Shown here one piece after another: positions 9,085 through 17,687 of a DNA stretch of 64,000 bases (within the stretch, counting starts at the first letter, position 1; every line of letters begins with the position of its first letter). Source of the DNA: CAZAPG01 sp964486935 (GTDB lineage Bacteria; Chloroflexota; Anaerolineae; 4572-78; J111). The position numbers and the translations under genes were made by a program. The DNA lies in the NCBI GenBank assembly GCA_964486935.1, contig CAZAPG010000007.1, forward strand, positions 1 through 64,000. Reading direction: 5' to 3'. The notes under the pieces were generated by a model. The model searched no databases and was not told the origin of the DNA. It saw only the letters and a program-made list of their open reading frames with translations.

Positions 9085-9591
9085 CTAGACAGCGTTGTAA
9101 GAAATCTCAACATCAGGGGCGCGGCGCAGGGTTTGATAGACAACACAATAACGCTCTGTCAAACGGACCAGGGTTGCCACTTCTTCTTTGCTGGCGTTCG
9201 TTTGCAGGTCAAAGGCTAACCGAATATCTTTGAAGCCAACCGGCGCTTCTTTGGAGACGCCCAGCGTACCCCTAAAATCCAAATCACCTTCGGCTGTAAC
9301 TGTTCCGCCCTGTAGTTCTACCCCAATAGCGGTTGCCACCGCATTGAGCGTAACTCCGGCGCAGGCTACCAGCGCCTCAAGGAGCATGTCGCCAGAACAG
9401 GCGGCAAAACCATCGCCGCCGGTGGCCGGATGAAGTCCGGCTTTAACCAGCGCCCGACCAGTTTCCACATTACAGGTGATCCCTTCGTCAATTCGGCCCT
9501 GGGCTTTTAAGGTTATCACCGCTGCCTGGGGTTCTTCTTGATATTTTTGCTTTAGCGGCGCTTGCAGCGCTTTGAGTTGTTGCGCATTCAT
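9085..9591 (-). CDS. OsmC/Ohr-family peroxide-detoxification protein, 168 aa
   Basis: Short OsmC-like protein with the conserved FAACSGDMLLEALVACAGVTL segment carrying two cysteines (about C65 and C77) and a C-terminal half resembling the second strand-helix unit (LRLTERYCVVYQTLR-like pattern). OsmC proteins reduce organic hydroperoxides through reactive cysteines in the cytoplasm. The start was chosen at the ATG with GGAGG eight bases upstream; an in-frame ATG five codons earlier overlaps that site. It sits 22 bases downstream of a membrane-protein gene on the same strand, so the two may be co-transcribed. Confidence 0.88.
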   Translation of the reverse strand: MNAQQLKALQAPLKQKYQEEPQAAVITLKAQGRIDEGITCNVETGRALVKAGLHPATGGDGFAACSGDMLLEALVACAGVTLNAVATAIGVELQGGTVTAEGDLDFRGTLGVSKEAPVGFKDIRLAFDLQTNASKEEVATLVRLTERYCVVYQTLRRAPDVEISYNAV

Positions 9592-9613
9592 CAATCTTGC
9601 CTCCATAAAAATT

Positions 9614-10306
9614 TTATATCAAACCTCTCAAAACCGCTCCAGCCTTGTCAGAGAGCAGCGCTGTTCGCAGCCCGACCAGCAGCAATGCAATACCGGCCAT
9701 TTGAATAAGGTGGTACGCGCCGTTGTAATTAAACTGCCAGATTAGGGTAAATAATATCGCTTTATTGGCTTGCGCCCCGGCGGCAACCATTGTCACCAGA
9801 ATACCGGCAACCATCCACCAGGCTCCATCCAGCCGGCCCTGCCAGGCCAGCCAGATATAGCTGCCCAGGGCAAAGAGCATGGCGACGCCTTCGTAAACAA
9901 TAAATACAGTAAAGGTATCGGGCCATAACAGCGTAATTCCAAAAAAGACAACCCCCGCAACCAGCATCAGCGGCAGAGCGCGCCGGGCGACAGCCTGGCC
10001 CCAAACATCGTAGATGGCCCCCACCATAAACAAAGCCACCAGCAGCCCCAACGAGAGATAAAGCGGATGCCAGATAAGGGCGCGGGTGGCGTCGGCCAGT
10101 TGAAAGCCGTGGGCAATGGTTCCTAAAATGGAAGCCAGAGCCAGCAGGCCAAACGCCCAGGCCCACAGTTGGGCTTTCCACGGCTGTTGCTGCCCAATCT
10201 GGAGGATATAAAACACCGCCGCCAGGGCCATTAGGGCTAAAACAGCATCGGTGGCGGCGGTAGTTTGTTCAACGGGTTTGTCGATGAACTGGATTTTGCC
10301 GTTCAT
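9614..10306 (-). CDS. Multi-pass membrane protein, 230 aa
   Basis: Polytopic membrane protein with about seven hydrophobic segments and short loops (AVLALMALAAVFYI, FGLLALASILGTIAHG, LSLGLLVALFMVGAIY, then more). No catalytic motif is recognised; it resembles the DUF6962-type family by overall look. The start is placed at the ATG of MNGKIQFIDKP, with GGAGG nine bases upstream; the frame is open further upstream without a good site. Function unknown. Confidence 0.75.
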   Translation of the reverse strand: MNGKIQFIDKPVEQTTAATDAVLALMALAAVFYILQIGQQQPWKAQLWAWAFGLLALASILGTIAHGFQLADATRALIWHPLYLSLGLLVALFMVGAIYDVWGQAVARRALPLMLVAGVVFFGITLLWPDTFTVFIVYEGVAMLFALGSYIWLAWQGRLDGAWWMVAGILVTMVAAGAQANKAILFTLIWQFNYNGAYHLIQMAGIALLLVGLRTALLSDKAGAVLRGLI

Positions 10307-10384
10307 AGAAGTCAACCTCCAGCTGCCGGCTGTACCCGGCGTAGACAAAAACGGGGAATACTCCCGGCCTTGCGGCCTGCGGCG

Positions 10385-11161
10385 CTATTTATTAAGGCGG
10401 TCAACAAAACGGTCAATCAGGCTGATGACCAGTTGCTCGGCAGCGCGGTCGGTGTCCATTTCGGGGTTCCACATGCTCACCGAAACGGCTACAATTTGCC
10501 GGGTGTTGGTCAAATGGGCCAGCGAGGCTTCGACGGTTTCTAAAGAGGGGCCGCCCTGGGCCGGGTAACTTACCGCGGGCAGGTCGGCCAGTTGCAGCAC
10601 GTCGCAATCAAAGTGAACGTAGATGGATTTGTCAGGCAATTTATGCGCGGTTAAATTGGCGACGTTGGGCAGATGGGTAAGACCGGAACCGGCCACGGCT
10701 TCGGCTTCGCCGGGGTCCAGGTCGCGGGCGTCGGTCAAAATAATATCGGCTTCGGGGTGATTTTCAGCGCCGGCGCCTTCAACAATAGTTTGCTCACCCC
10801 GGCCGCATAACATGGCCAGGGGCATACCGCCGATGAATCCGCTGGGGGTGGTGTCGGGCGTGTTGAAATCGCCGTGGGCGTCGTACCAAACCAGGGTAAA
10901 ATTAGGCGACTCGCGCTGCAAGCCGGCCAGCACGCCGATGCTGGCGGTGCAATCTCCGGCTATAACCACCGGCAGATTGCCTTCGGCCCGCACGGCGGCT
11001 ACTTCGTCGGCCAGGGCGCGGTTCAGGGCGCCCATTCGCCGGGTGGGGCTGCCCTGGGGCAACAGAGGAGTTACCAGCCGCCAGGTATGTCGAGCTACGG
11101 CGGCGTGAAGCGGGCTAAAATCGCCCATCCAATGAGGAACTAAAATATAAATTGGTCTCAT
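10385..11161 (-). CDS. Arginase/agmatinase-family ureohydrolase, 258 aa
   Basis: Binuclear-manganese ureohydrolase fold, hydrolysing a guanidino or related C-N bond. Metal motifs: WYDAHGDFNT (DAHxD), VHFDCDVL (DxD) and, where most arginases have GGDHS, the variant GDCTAS, which lacks the metal-binding His. Similar GDCT variants occur in some bacterial arginase-family proteins, so activity may persist, but the substrate is uncertain. The start MRPIYILVP fits the family N-terminus; the open frame runs 23 codons upstream without a good ribosome site. A perfect 18-bp palindrome lies 90 bases upstream and may be an operator. Confidence 0.85.
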   Translation of the reverse strand: MRPIYILVPHWMGDFSPLHAAVARHTWRLVTPLLPQGSPTRRMGALNRALADEVAAVRAEGNLPVVIAGDCTASIGVLAGLQRESPNFTLVWYDAHGDFNTPDTTPSGFIGGMPLAMLCGRGEQTIVEGAGAENHPEADIILTDARDLDPGEAEAVAGSGLTHLPNVANLTAHKLPDKSIYVHFDCDVLQLADLPAVSYPAQGGPSLETVEASLAHLTNTRQIVAVSVSMWNPEMDTDRAAEQLVISLIDRFVDRLNK

Positions 11162-11250
11162 GGTAATTTTACCTGGAGTCGGACAGTTCCAACAAGATGA
11201 CACCCATACCCAAAGGACACGGGCAGACACAGTAAATAAAAACCTGGGGA

Positions 11251-11268
11251 GTCAAAGTATACTTTGAC
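11251..11268. promoter_or_regulatory. Perfect 18-bp palindrome, candidate operator
   Basis: GTCAAAGTA followed directly by its reverse complement TACTTTGAC; the flanks extend it loosely (GGAG on the left, CTCC one base off on the right). It lies between the arginase-family and acetyltransferase genes, both on the minus strand. On that strand it contains TTGACT, which could serve as a -35 box for the arginase-family gene. Confidence 0.55.
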
Positions 11269-11326
11269 ACTCCGCCACCGTTATTTTCAGAGGAATCGTC
11301 ATGAGCCTGCGGCGCGCTGCCAAGAA

Positions 11327-12109
11327 TTAATCTTCGTAATCAATGCCGGGCGGCAAAAACCATTGGTGTTGGGTATAAATGCTAAAACCAAATCGGTTAA
11401 ACAGGTGGTAGGCGTGGGCGGTAGAAAAGAGCGCAGTAATATCCGCGCCAAATTCGCTGGCATCAACCAGCATGCTGTGCAGCAGGGTGGTGGCGACGCC
11501 CCGCTGCCGGAACTGGTCGATGGTGCACAGGTTCCAAACGCTGGCCACGCCATCGGCGCAAATGATGGTTCCCGCGCCTACGGGTTGCTCATTTAAAAAA
11601 GCCAGGTAATGTTTGATGCGCGGCTCTTCAAAATGCCGTGCCGGGTAAAATTTAATCAAATCCTTGAGTGGAAAATCAAACACGGCATGCAAGGTAGTGC
11701 AAAAAGCAGTGAGCGAAGGCACGGTTGTAACCCGTTGAACGGTAACATCTGGATTTAGCTCTACCTTATCGTGCGCGCCCTGCAACATCATGGCCGGCTG
11801 CGGCGGCAGCGATTGGTAGCGCAGTTGGCTTAGATAATCCGGCCCGTCGGGCAACTGGTCGTGGATAATTTCTACCACATAATGAATATTTCTGGATGAA
11901 AAAAAGGCAGAAGTATCGGCCAGGGTATCTTCTGTTAACCCTTTAGGGTCAAGCGGCATAAACGTATTGAAGGTGGGCAGGTGAACGCCGCTGTAGCCCC
12001 GCACCCAATGAGGCATCACTTCAAATAATCCGCCCGAAATTGTGCGATAAAAAACAGCCTTGGCTGTAATCAAATGTTGGTCTATGGCAAATCGGGTTGC
12101 AGAATCCAT
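11327..12109 (-). CDS. GNAT-family N-acetyltransferase, 260 aa
   Basis: The C-terminal half has the GNAT core: the strand VWNLCTID leads to the acetyl-CoA-binding motif QFRQRGVATTLL (Q/RxxGxA), and the last strand-helix unit FSTAHAYHLFNRFGF is typical of the fold. The N-terminal 110 residues form a domain without a recognised name that also carries PHWVRGYSGVHLPTFN. It would transfer an acetyl group to an amine; the substrate cannot be predicted. It is preceded, 112 bases upstream, by the end of the AhpD-like gene on the same strand. Confidence 0.85.
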   Translation of the reverse strand: MDSATRFAIDQHLITAKAVFYRTISGGLFEVMPHWVRGYSGVHLPTFNTFMPLDPKGLTEDTLADTSAFFSSRNIHYVVEIIHDQLPDGPDYLSQLRYQSLPPQPAMMLQGAHDKVELNPDVTVQRVTTVPSLTAFCTTLHAVFDFPLKDLIKFYPARHFEEPRIKHYLAFLNEQPVGAGTIICADGVASVWNLCTIDQFRQRGVATTLLHSMLVDASEFGADITALFSTAHAYHLFNRFGFSIYTQHQWFLPPGIDYED

Positions 12110-12221
12110 ACCTTACCCATTGTTTTTCAGGATAGAGAAGGATAACATATCAGGAAACTTTTTGCCAAATTGTCAGCGCGGTGTGAGATTATTTACGCCT
12201 GGTCACAATAAAACAGAGCCG

Positions 12222-12812
12222 TTACCAGTCGCCATCTTTACGGGGCCAACGTTCCATAAAATCTTCTTCGGGGGGGACTCCCAGAGCATCGGCAATACGA
12301 TTGATGTAGTTAAAATAAGCGGCAATTTGGGTAATATCGTGAATTTCCTCGTCGCTGTAACCGCAGCGCCGCAATTGTTTGATATCTTCCTGACTCATCT
12401 GGCTGGGGGTCAGCGTTAATTTCTCGGCAAAGGCCAGCGCTGTCTGAGTGCGTTCCGGCAGCCCCGCCGAGCGCCAATTTTGGGCAAACCGGTCAACCAG
12501 GGCGTCGTCATCGGCCTCTTCACGGAGGTCGTGCAAATGGGCTTGCGTTCAATAATGGCAGTGGTTGGCCTGAGAAACCACCACTGCAATCATCTCTCGC
12601 TCTGGCCGGCCCAACATGGGGCTGCTTTGGTGCACTATGGAGCCGTACAATCGCATCGAGGCTTGCAGCGTAGCTGGCCGCAGGCTCATAATCCGCACAA
12701 TATTCCAGATTTTTCCGGCCCGTTTAATGGCGGCATTGTACTCTTTTTTTAGCAAGCCGGTGGCTTCTTCATTATAGAGCCAGCGAATCCAGGGTTTAAG
12801 GGTGGGGTTCAT
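12222..12812 (-). CDS. AhpD-like peroxidase-related protein with in-frame UGA in the CxxC motif (candidate selenoprotein), 196 aa
   Basis: The frame is continuous from ATG at 12812 to the stop at 12222 except for one UGA at 12551-12549. Upstream reads REMIAVVVSQANHCHY, downstream TQAHLHDLREE. The UGA therefore replaces the second cysteine of the AhpD motif CxxCxxxH (CHY-UGA-TQAH). The C-terminal half is intact and typical (AFAEKLTLTPSQMSQEDI, AAYFNYINRIADALG). Total length, 196 aa, matches the peroxidase-related AhpD family. AhpD-like selenoproteins are known from metagenomic surveys, so selenocysteine is plausible, and a small stem-loop follows the UGA. Alternatives are a nonsense mutation or a sequencing error. 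The start overlaps the end of the DinB gene by 17 bases, implying translational coupling. Confidence 0.75.
12512..12531 (-). promoter_or_regulatory. Possible bacterial SECIS-like stem-loop after the UGA
   Basis: On the minus strand a stem CCTC/GAGG, extended by two further pairs past one mismatch (CGaCCTC / GAGGcCG), closes a 6-nt loop CGTGAA with G as its second base. The loop begins 24 nt after the UGA. Bacterial SECIS elements are generally short stem-loops 16-37 nt downstream with a G among the first loop bases. The stem is short, so this alone is weak evidence. Confidence 0.4.
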
Positions 12813-13767
12813 GGTGTCGCTTTTCGTACCAGTTTTTTATATCGGGCAAATGGTCATGGTAATGCTCACTTATATAAGTGATAAGTTCGGCCAGCGTGCC
12901 CCGGTCGCCCAGCCAGGGATAAGAGCCGCGTAGTTTCCAATCGCCGGGTTTAAGTTTGGTTACAAATTTATCAACAACCCGCTGGGTCTCGCGCAGATAG
13001 TGGTGATTTTCGGGCCAGCTTTTGTCAGCTCGATTGGCGGCCATAATTTCGTTCCACCCGGCAATGGTTTGGGCTACCGGCTCTACGGCGGGCTGAGAGG
13101 GGTCGTGAATGTGTCGCGCAACCATCAGGATTACCTGTTCCCAATCGGCAATGTGCCCCACCAGGTCGCTAATTGACCAGCCATTTACCGCACCTTTGGC
13201 CAGCACATCGCCTTCGGTGAACTTGTCCAAAACAATCATAAATTGGGCGCGGCGCTTTAACAGCTCGGCTTTAATAGCCGCCGGCTCTATCGCGGCTTCC
13301 AGTTTTTTACGCCATTGCTCAATCTCTATGGCATGGCGACGCTCGTGCTCCATCATAATATCAATCACGTAACTGCGAATGGTCAGCACCCGGCCCCGGC
13401 GTTCGTGCCGGCGGTCAATCTCCACATGGTCAATTGAGGTGATGATATCCAAAATCTGCTGGTGGGTCGATTGAATTGCAGCCAGCACTTCCGCCAGTGA
13501 TTTATCCTTCCAGGCCGCCACCGACTGCTGGTTGTGCTCTTCAACCTCAACGCCGGGTATTTCACCGGCTCTATCTTGCAAAATTAGCGGCAGGGTTGCC
13601 AGCACGCGCCGGTCCCAGCCAATCACATGGGCCAGCACATCTTTTATCGTCCAGTTCTCGTAGATGGGCGTTTGGGTCAACTCACGCTCAGATAGGCCGT
13701 CAATGGCGTCGAGCAGGGTTGAGCGTCCAAATTTCAATTCTGATACAATTTCAGCGATGCTTCCCAT
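12796..13767 (-). CDS. Tandem DinB-like four-helix-bundle protein, 323 aa
   Basis: Two copies of a DinB/ClbS-type helical bundle in one chain. The first begins at residue 1 (ENWTIKDVLAHVIGWD, later EHERRHAIEIEQW); the second begins near residue 160 (NGWSISDLVGHIADWEQ, later SEHYHDHLPDIKNWY). In each, His residues in AHxxGWD- and EHxxxH-like positions are placed as in metal-binding DinB-fold enzymes. Members act as thiol transferases, isomerases or toxin-resistance hydrolases, so the reaction cannot be fixed. Its 3' end overlaps the AhpD-like start by 17 bases; a thiol-redox partnership is possible but is inference. Confidence 0.8.
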   Translation of the reverse strand: MGSIAEIVSELKFGRSTLLDAIDGLSERELTQTPIYENWTIKDVLAHVIGWDRRVLATLPLILQDRAGEIPGVEVEEHNQQSVAAWKDKSLAEVLAAIQSTHQQILDIITSIDHVEIDRRHERRGRVLTIRSYVIDIMMEHERRHAIEIEQWRKKLEAAIEPAAIKAELLKRRAQFMIVLDKFTEGDVLAKGAVNGWSISDLVGHIADWEQVILMVARHIHDPSQPAVEPVAQTIAGWNEIMAANRADKSWPENHHYLRETQRVVDKFVTKLKPGDWKLRGSYPWLGDRGTLAELITYISEHYHDHLPDIKNWYEKRHHEPHP

Positions 13768-13776
13768 AATTATCCC

Positions 13777-15651
13777 CTAACTTTGCCCAACCCCCGCCGC
13801 AACCACTTCTATCACCTCGGCGGCCAGGTCGTACCGGCCAAAAGCCGGAATCAGATAAACACCCTGCACAAAGGGTTGCAGTTGCCTGATTAAATCGCGG
13901 GCCAGCCCGACGCCCATTTCCGCGCCGTTATCGCCAGCTGCGCGCATTTGCTGCCGGTACTCATCGGGAATATAGATGCCGGGCACTTCGTTGTGCAAAA
14001 ATTCGGCGTGGCGGCCATTGTACAGGGGCAGCACCCCGGCAATAATGGGCAGCGGCCACGGGCCGTATTCATCTTCGTATCGGGTTATAAACGCTCTGGC
14101 TCGTTCAACATTGTAAACAGGCTGGGTGAGGGCAAAATCGGCTCCGCTTTCAATTTTGCGATGCAATATTTTTAGCTCTCGCTCCGGGTCGGTAGGGGTC
14201 AGGTTGAGGGCGCAGCCAACCAAAAAATTGGTAGGTTGGGCCAGCGGCTCGCCGCCGTAATCAAGCCCTTTGTTGAACCCTTGCTTGAGCAGTTTTATCA
14301 GGCCGGTAGGCACCAGGTCATACTCATTGAGCGCTTCGGGATACTCGCCAATGGAAGTGGGATCGCCCATCACCGCAAAAATATTGCGCACGTTAAGCGC
14401 GTGCGCGGCCAGCAGGTCGCCCTGCACCCGCAAAATATTGCGCCCGCGGATGGGAAAGTGCAGCACCGTTTCCAGGTCAAGCCGGGTTTGAATCAGATGG
14501 CAGACCGCCCAGGGACTCATGCGCATGTGGGCGCGGGGGCTATCGGCCACGTTAATGGTGTTGGCTCCGGCAGATTTTAGGGTAGACACCCCGGCCAGCA
14601 CCCGCTCTACCGAAAAGCCTTTGGGCGGGCTGATTTCGGCGGTAACAACAAACTCGCCGGTTGACAGGCAACGGGCCAGACGGGTCGGCCCCAACACGTC
14701 AACCGTTCGGCCTGCCGACAGGTCATCACCCGGCAGGCGGGGCAAATCGGGCGCGTGGCGGGTTGGGTCATCCAGCGCGGCCCGCATGTAGGCTATATGC
14801 TGCGGGGTAGTGCCGCAGCAGCCGCCCACCAGCCGGGCGCCGGCCTCGATAAAAGCCAGGGCGTACTCGCCAAAGTATTCGGGGGTGGCCGGGTACATAA
14901 TCCGCTCGCCTACGCGCTCCGGCCAGCCGGCGTTAGGCTGGGCCGAAAGGCGGGTTTGGCCGGGCAAAAACTCGCCCAGGGTGCGGAGCGCGCGCAACAC
15001 GCCGGCGGGGCCAATAGAGCAGTTAATGCCAATTACGTCGATGGGCAGGCCGGCCAGTAGTTCGGCCACTTTTTGCGGCGTGTGGCCCAGGGGCGTGCGC
15101 ATATCTTCGGTAAAGGTAACGTGAGCCACAAGGGGGATATCTGGCGACACCTCGCGGGCGGCCTGTACGGCCTGGCGCAGCTCGTGCAGGTCAGAAAAGG
15201 TGTCGAAGATGAGCAGGTCTGCCCCGGCTTCAATTAAGGCGCTCACCTGCTCAACAAAGGCGCTGTGGGCCTCTTTGCTGCTTAACCGCCCCAGCGGGGC
15301 CAGCCGCAGGCCGAGTGGCCCAACGGTGCCGGCCACAAACAGATTTTTGAAGGCGGCATCCACCACCCGCCGGGCCAGCGAGACTCCGGCCCGGTTGATA
15401 TCGGCCACTTTGTGAGACAGGCCGTGCTCGGCCAGTTTGTAGCGATTGGCTCCAAAGGTGTTGGTTTCAATCACGTTAGCGCCAGCCTCAATATAGCCGC
15501 GATGAATGTCGGCAATCAGGGCCGGGTGGCTTAGATTGAGTTCATCGAAACAGCGTTCAAAGGGGATGCCTTTGGCGTAAATCATTGTTCCCATTGCGCC
15601 ATCGCACAGCAAGGGACGGTTATCAAGTTCGGTCAGAAACTTGTAAGTCAT
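13777..15651 (-). CDS. yitJ: Bifunctional homocysteine S-methyltransferase / 5,10-methylenetetrahydrofolate reductase, 624 aa
   Basis: Two enzymes of methionine synthesis in one chain, the architecture of B. subtilis YitJ. Residues 1 to about 290 form the homocysteine methyltransferase barrel: LLCDGAMGTMIY at the N-terminus and the zinc-binding cysteines in GINCSIGPAG and GGCCGTTPQHI. Residues from about 325 to the end form the MetF-type flavin reductase (EISPPKG, NVADSPRAHMRMS, LTQPVYNVERARAF, PIIAGVLPL). The MetF half makes 5-methyl-THF; the N-terminal half uses a methyl donor to convert homocysteine to methionine. It is the first gene of a leftward run that continues into the DinB gene nine bases downstream. 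Confidence 0.93.
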   Translation of the reverse strand: MTYKFLTELDNRPLLCDGAMGTMIYAKGIPFERCFDELNLSHPALIADIHRGYIEAGANVIETNTFGANRYKLAEHGLSHKVADINRAGVSLARRVVDAAFKNLFVAGTVGPLGLRLAPLGRLSSKEAHSAFVEQVSALIEAGADLLIFDTFSDLHELRQAVQAAREVSPDIPLVAHVTFTEDMRTPLGHTPQKVAELLAGLPIDVIGINCSIGPAGVLRALRTLGEFLPGQTRLSAQPNAGWPERVGERIMYPATPEYFGEYALAFIEAGARLVGGCCGTTPQHIAYMRAALDDPTRHAPDLPRLPGDDLSAGRTVDVLGPTRLARCLSTGEFVVTAEISPPKGFSVERVLAGVSTLKSAGANTINVADSPRAHMRMSPWAVCHLIQTRLDLETVLHFPIRGRNILRVQGDLLAAHALNVRNIFAVMGDPTSIGEYPEALNEYDLVPTGLIKLLKQGFNKGLDYGGEPLAQPTNFLVGCALNLTPTDPERELKILHRKIESGADFALTQPVYNVERARAFITRYEDEYGPWPLPIIAGVLPLYNGRHAEFLHNEVPGIYIPDEYRQQMRAAGDNGAEMGVGLARDLIRQLQPFVQGVYLIPAFGRYDLAAEVIEVVAAGVGQS

Positions 15652-15678
15652 AAAATTATCTCAATTTAATCTGACTTT

Positions 15679-16341
15679 TTAACTTTTAACTTTCTTGGGG
15701 AGCTGTTTCTCTACATACAGCTTGCCGGCGGGAGTGACGCTCAGGTTGCCTGATTTGGAAATTTTTATCCAGCGGTTCTGCCGGGCGGTTGATTGCAGGC
15801 TGGCTTCCAAATCGAGCGGGGCGCGGATTCTGGCCGCCCGGTAGCAGGTATAAACGTGGTCGGTAGTAATGGATTTGAGATGGCGCATATTTTGTAAATA
15901 GTGCAAAAACACCAGGTTGCGTTCTTCGTTGGTGATGGGGAATTTGGCATCCATAAACTCTACCAAAGAAGGACGGCCACCGTTGGCAGACAGGTCGAGA
16001 TTATCTAAATAGGTGTAAATTGGTTTTTGCGGCGCGGGTTTGGGTTGAGGCGACTCCGGTTGAGGTTGGGCGGCAGGCTGTTCTTCCTGTAGGGGGGCCG
16101 GGGCGGGTTCCGAAGCCTCAATAACAGTCGTTTTTTCTTCTTTGGCGGGCGCTTTGCTGGCGGCTTTGGTTTTGGAGCTTTTTCGGGGTTTACGGGTTCG
16201 GCGAGGCACCAGTGACGTTTCGGCGGCCTCTTCGCTAATAAAATGGGCTTTGAAATCCGTATAGATGGCCTTTACAAAAGACTCGCTACCTTCAACCTCC
16301 AGAACACCTTCGGATAAGTCAATCTTTAACCGCGTTGTCAT
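15679..16341 (-). CDS. Uncharacterised Pro/Ala-rich protein, 220 aa
   Basis: Cytoplasmic protein with three parts: an N-terminal segment (LKIDLSEGVLEVEGSESFVK, residues 4-45) of a type sometimes seen at the start of bacterial proteins with a small beta-rich module; a low-complexity Lys/Pro/Ala/Glu linker (about 46-110); and a C-terminal helical domain (about 115-210) that could be a winged-helix-like unit. No function is recognised. GGAGG lies ten bases before the chosen ATG; an extended -10 promoter lies about 55 bases upstream. Confidence 0.7.
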   Translation of the reverse strand: MTTRLKIDLSEGVLEVEGSESFVKAIYTDFKAHFISEEAAETSLVPRRTRKPRKSSKTKAASKAPAKEEKTTVIEASEPAPAPLQEEQPAAQPQPESPQPKPAPQKPIYTYLDNLDLSANGGRPSLVEFMDAKFPITNEERNLVFLHYLQNMRHLKSITTDHVYTCYRAARIRAPLDLEASLQSTARQNRWIKISKSGNLSVTPAGKLYVEKQLPKKVKS

Positions 16342-16380
16342 TGAGATGCTCCTCCGTGTGGCTAGCAAAATTACCCCTTG

Positions 16381-16402
16381 CCAGATTATCTGGATTATAT
16401 CA
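16381..16402 (-). promoter_or_regulatory. Extended -10 promoter with adjacent dyad
   Basis: On the minus strand TGATATAAT (extended -10, 16394-16402) is followed at once by a 13-bp dyad, CCAGAT-N-ATCTGG (16381-16393), which would lie at the transcription start and could be an operator for the 15679-16341 gene. No good -35 box is seen, as expected for an extended -10 promoter. Confidence 0.55.
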
Positions 16403-16430
16403 CATTCTAACAAATCCATAAAACAGTTAA

Positions 16431-16459
16431 TTGACAAGAACCCCAATTACGACCATATT
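16431..16459 (+). promoter_or_regulatory. Promoter giving a leaderless glycosyltransferase mRNA
   Basis: TTGACA and CATATT are separated by 17 bp. Only six bases separate the -10 box from the ATG at 16466, so transcription should begin at or next to the start codon. No ribosome binding site is present in the gap. Confidence 0.6.
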
Positions 16460-16465
16460 TAAACC

Positions 16466-17635
16466 ATGACGGTTCAAATAGGCATTGATTACACCGCCGC
16501 TATCCATCAAACGGCGGGCATTGGCCGCTATGTTCGAGAACTGGTTGGCGCCCTGGCCGGGATGCAAAACAATGGCTTCGTCCCGCAATATCGGCTGTTT
16601 GTAGCCGCTGCCGGGCGCAATTTTCATCTGCCGCCGCCTGCGGCTAATTTTAGCTGGCATCCCACCCAAATTACCGAGCGCTGGCTGGCCCGGTTCTGGT
16701 ACCGCCTGCGGCTGCCGCTGCCTGTTCAAACCTGGACCGGCCCGCTAAATCTGTTTCACGCGCCAGATTTTTTTCTGCCGCCGGTGCGTCGCCAAACGCG
16801 AACCCTGGTAACGGTTCACGATCTCTCTTTTGTGCGCCTGCCAGAAACCACCATGACGGGCATGGAACGGCAGTTGAATACCTGGGCGCCGCTGTCGGTG
16901 CAGCGGGCCAACCACGTGATTGCCGTATCTGAGGCCACGCGGCAAGATTTAATTGAGTTGTACGGCACCCCCCCGGAAAAAATCAGCGTGCTGTATCATG
17001 GCGTGGGTTTGGCCTTCAGACCAATCACCGACGCCGCCAAATTGAACGCCGTCCGTAAAAAATACAATCTCAATGAGGCTCCATTTGTATTGAGCGTGGG
17101 CACCATCCAGCCCCGCAAAAATTACGGGCGACTCATTCAGGCGCTGGCCCGGCTAGACCCGCCGGTTGCGTTAGTAATTGTGGGTAGCAAAGGCTGGGCT
17201 TATGAATCGGTGTTCAACCAGATTGCCCAACTTGGCCTGGAAAAACGGGTTCATTTTCCCGGCTTTGTAGACGATACCGACCTGCCCGCGCTCTACAGCG
17301 CCGCCGCGTTGTTTGCCTACCCCTCGCTGTACGAGGGCTTTGGCCTGCCCGCCCTGGAGGCGATGGCTTGCGGTACGCCGGTGGTGGCCTCAAATCAGTC
17401 GGCCCTGCCAGAAGTGATCGGCCAGGCTGGTTTGCTGGTAGACCCGTATAGCGTCGATGAAATCGCAACGGCCTTGAACCAGATTTTGACCCATGACCGG
17501 TTACGCGCCAAATTATCAGTTGCCGGTATGGCTCAAGCCGCTAAATTTACCTGGCCCAAAATGGCAGCCGAGTTGATAAAGTTGTATCAACAACTAATTG
17601 GAAAAGGAGTCAAGGGAGTAGGCAGTAGGGGGTAA
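16466..17635 (+). CDS. GT4-family glycosyltransferase, 389 aa
   Basis: GT-B fold retaining glycosyltransferase. N-terminal acceptor-side signature IGIDYTAAIHQTAGIGRYVRELVGAL; C-terminal nucleotide-sugar domain with VGTIQPRKNYGRLIQAL, PGFVDDTDLPALYSAA and the EX7E-type motif YEGFGLPALEAMACGTPVV. It probably adds a sugar to a cell-envelope polysaccharide. It is paralogous to the next gene (same motif series, same length), separated from it only by a heptamer repeat. The last codons (GVKGVGSRG) are encoded by that repeat, so the C-terminus has been extended or replaced by repeat DNA. Confidence 0.92.
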   Translation: MTVQIGIDYTAAIHQTAGIGRYVRELVGALAGMQNNGFVPQYRLFVAAAGRNFHLPPPAANFSWHPTQITERWLARFWYRLRLPLPVQTWTGPLNLFHAPDFFLPPVRRQTRTLVTVHDLSFVRLPETTMTGMERQLNTWAPLSVQRANHVIAVSEATRQDLIELYGTPPEKISVLYHGVGLAFRPITDAAKLNAVRKKYNLNEAPFVLSVGTIQPRKNYGRLIQALARLDPPVALVIVGSKGWAYESVFNQIAQLGLEKRVHFPGFVDDTDLPALYSAAALFAYPSLYEGFGLPALEAMACGTPVVASNQSALPEVIGQAGLLVDPYSVDEIATALNQILTHDRLRAKLSVAGMAQAAKFTWPKMAAELIKLYQQLIGKGVKGVGSRG

Positions 17636-17687
17636 GGGGAGGGATGTATATTGGTTCCTCTGCTCCTTACTCCCTACTCCATACCCC
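17614..17687. repeat. Inverted heptamer-repeat element between two glycosyltransferase genes
   Basis: Left arm 17614-17641 reads as 7-mers GGGAGTA, GGCAGTA, GGGGGTA, AGGGGAG; right arm 17660-17687 as CTGCTCC, TTACTCC, CTACTCC, ATACCCC. The arms are imperfect inverted copies that can pair as a hairpin. The stop codon of the upstream gene lies in the left arm, and the right arm ends eight bases before the start of the downstream gene. Confidence 0.75.

Noticed and set aside
12222..12551. Reading the AhpD-like locus as two separate genes
   Set aside because: Both parts are in one frame, separated only by UGA within the catalytic motif. The second part would have to begin at a TTG without a ribosome binding site and lack its redox centre.
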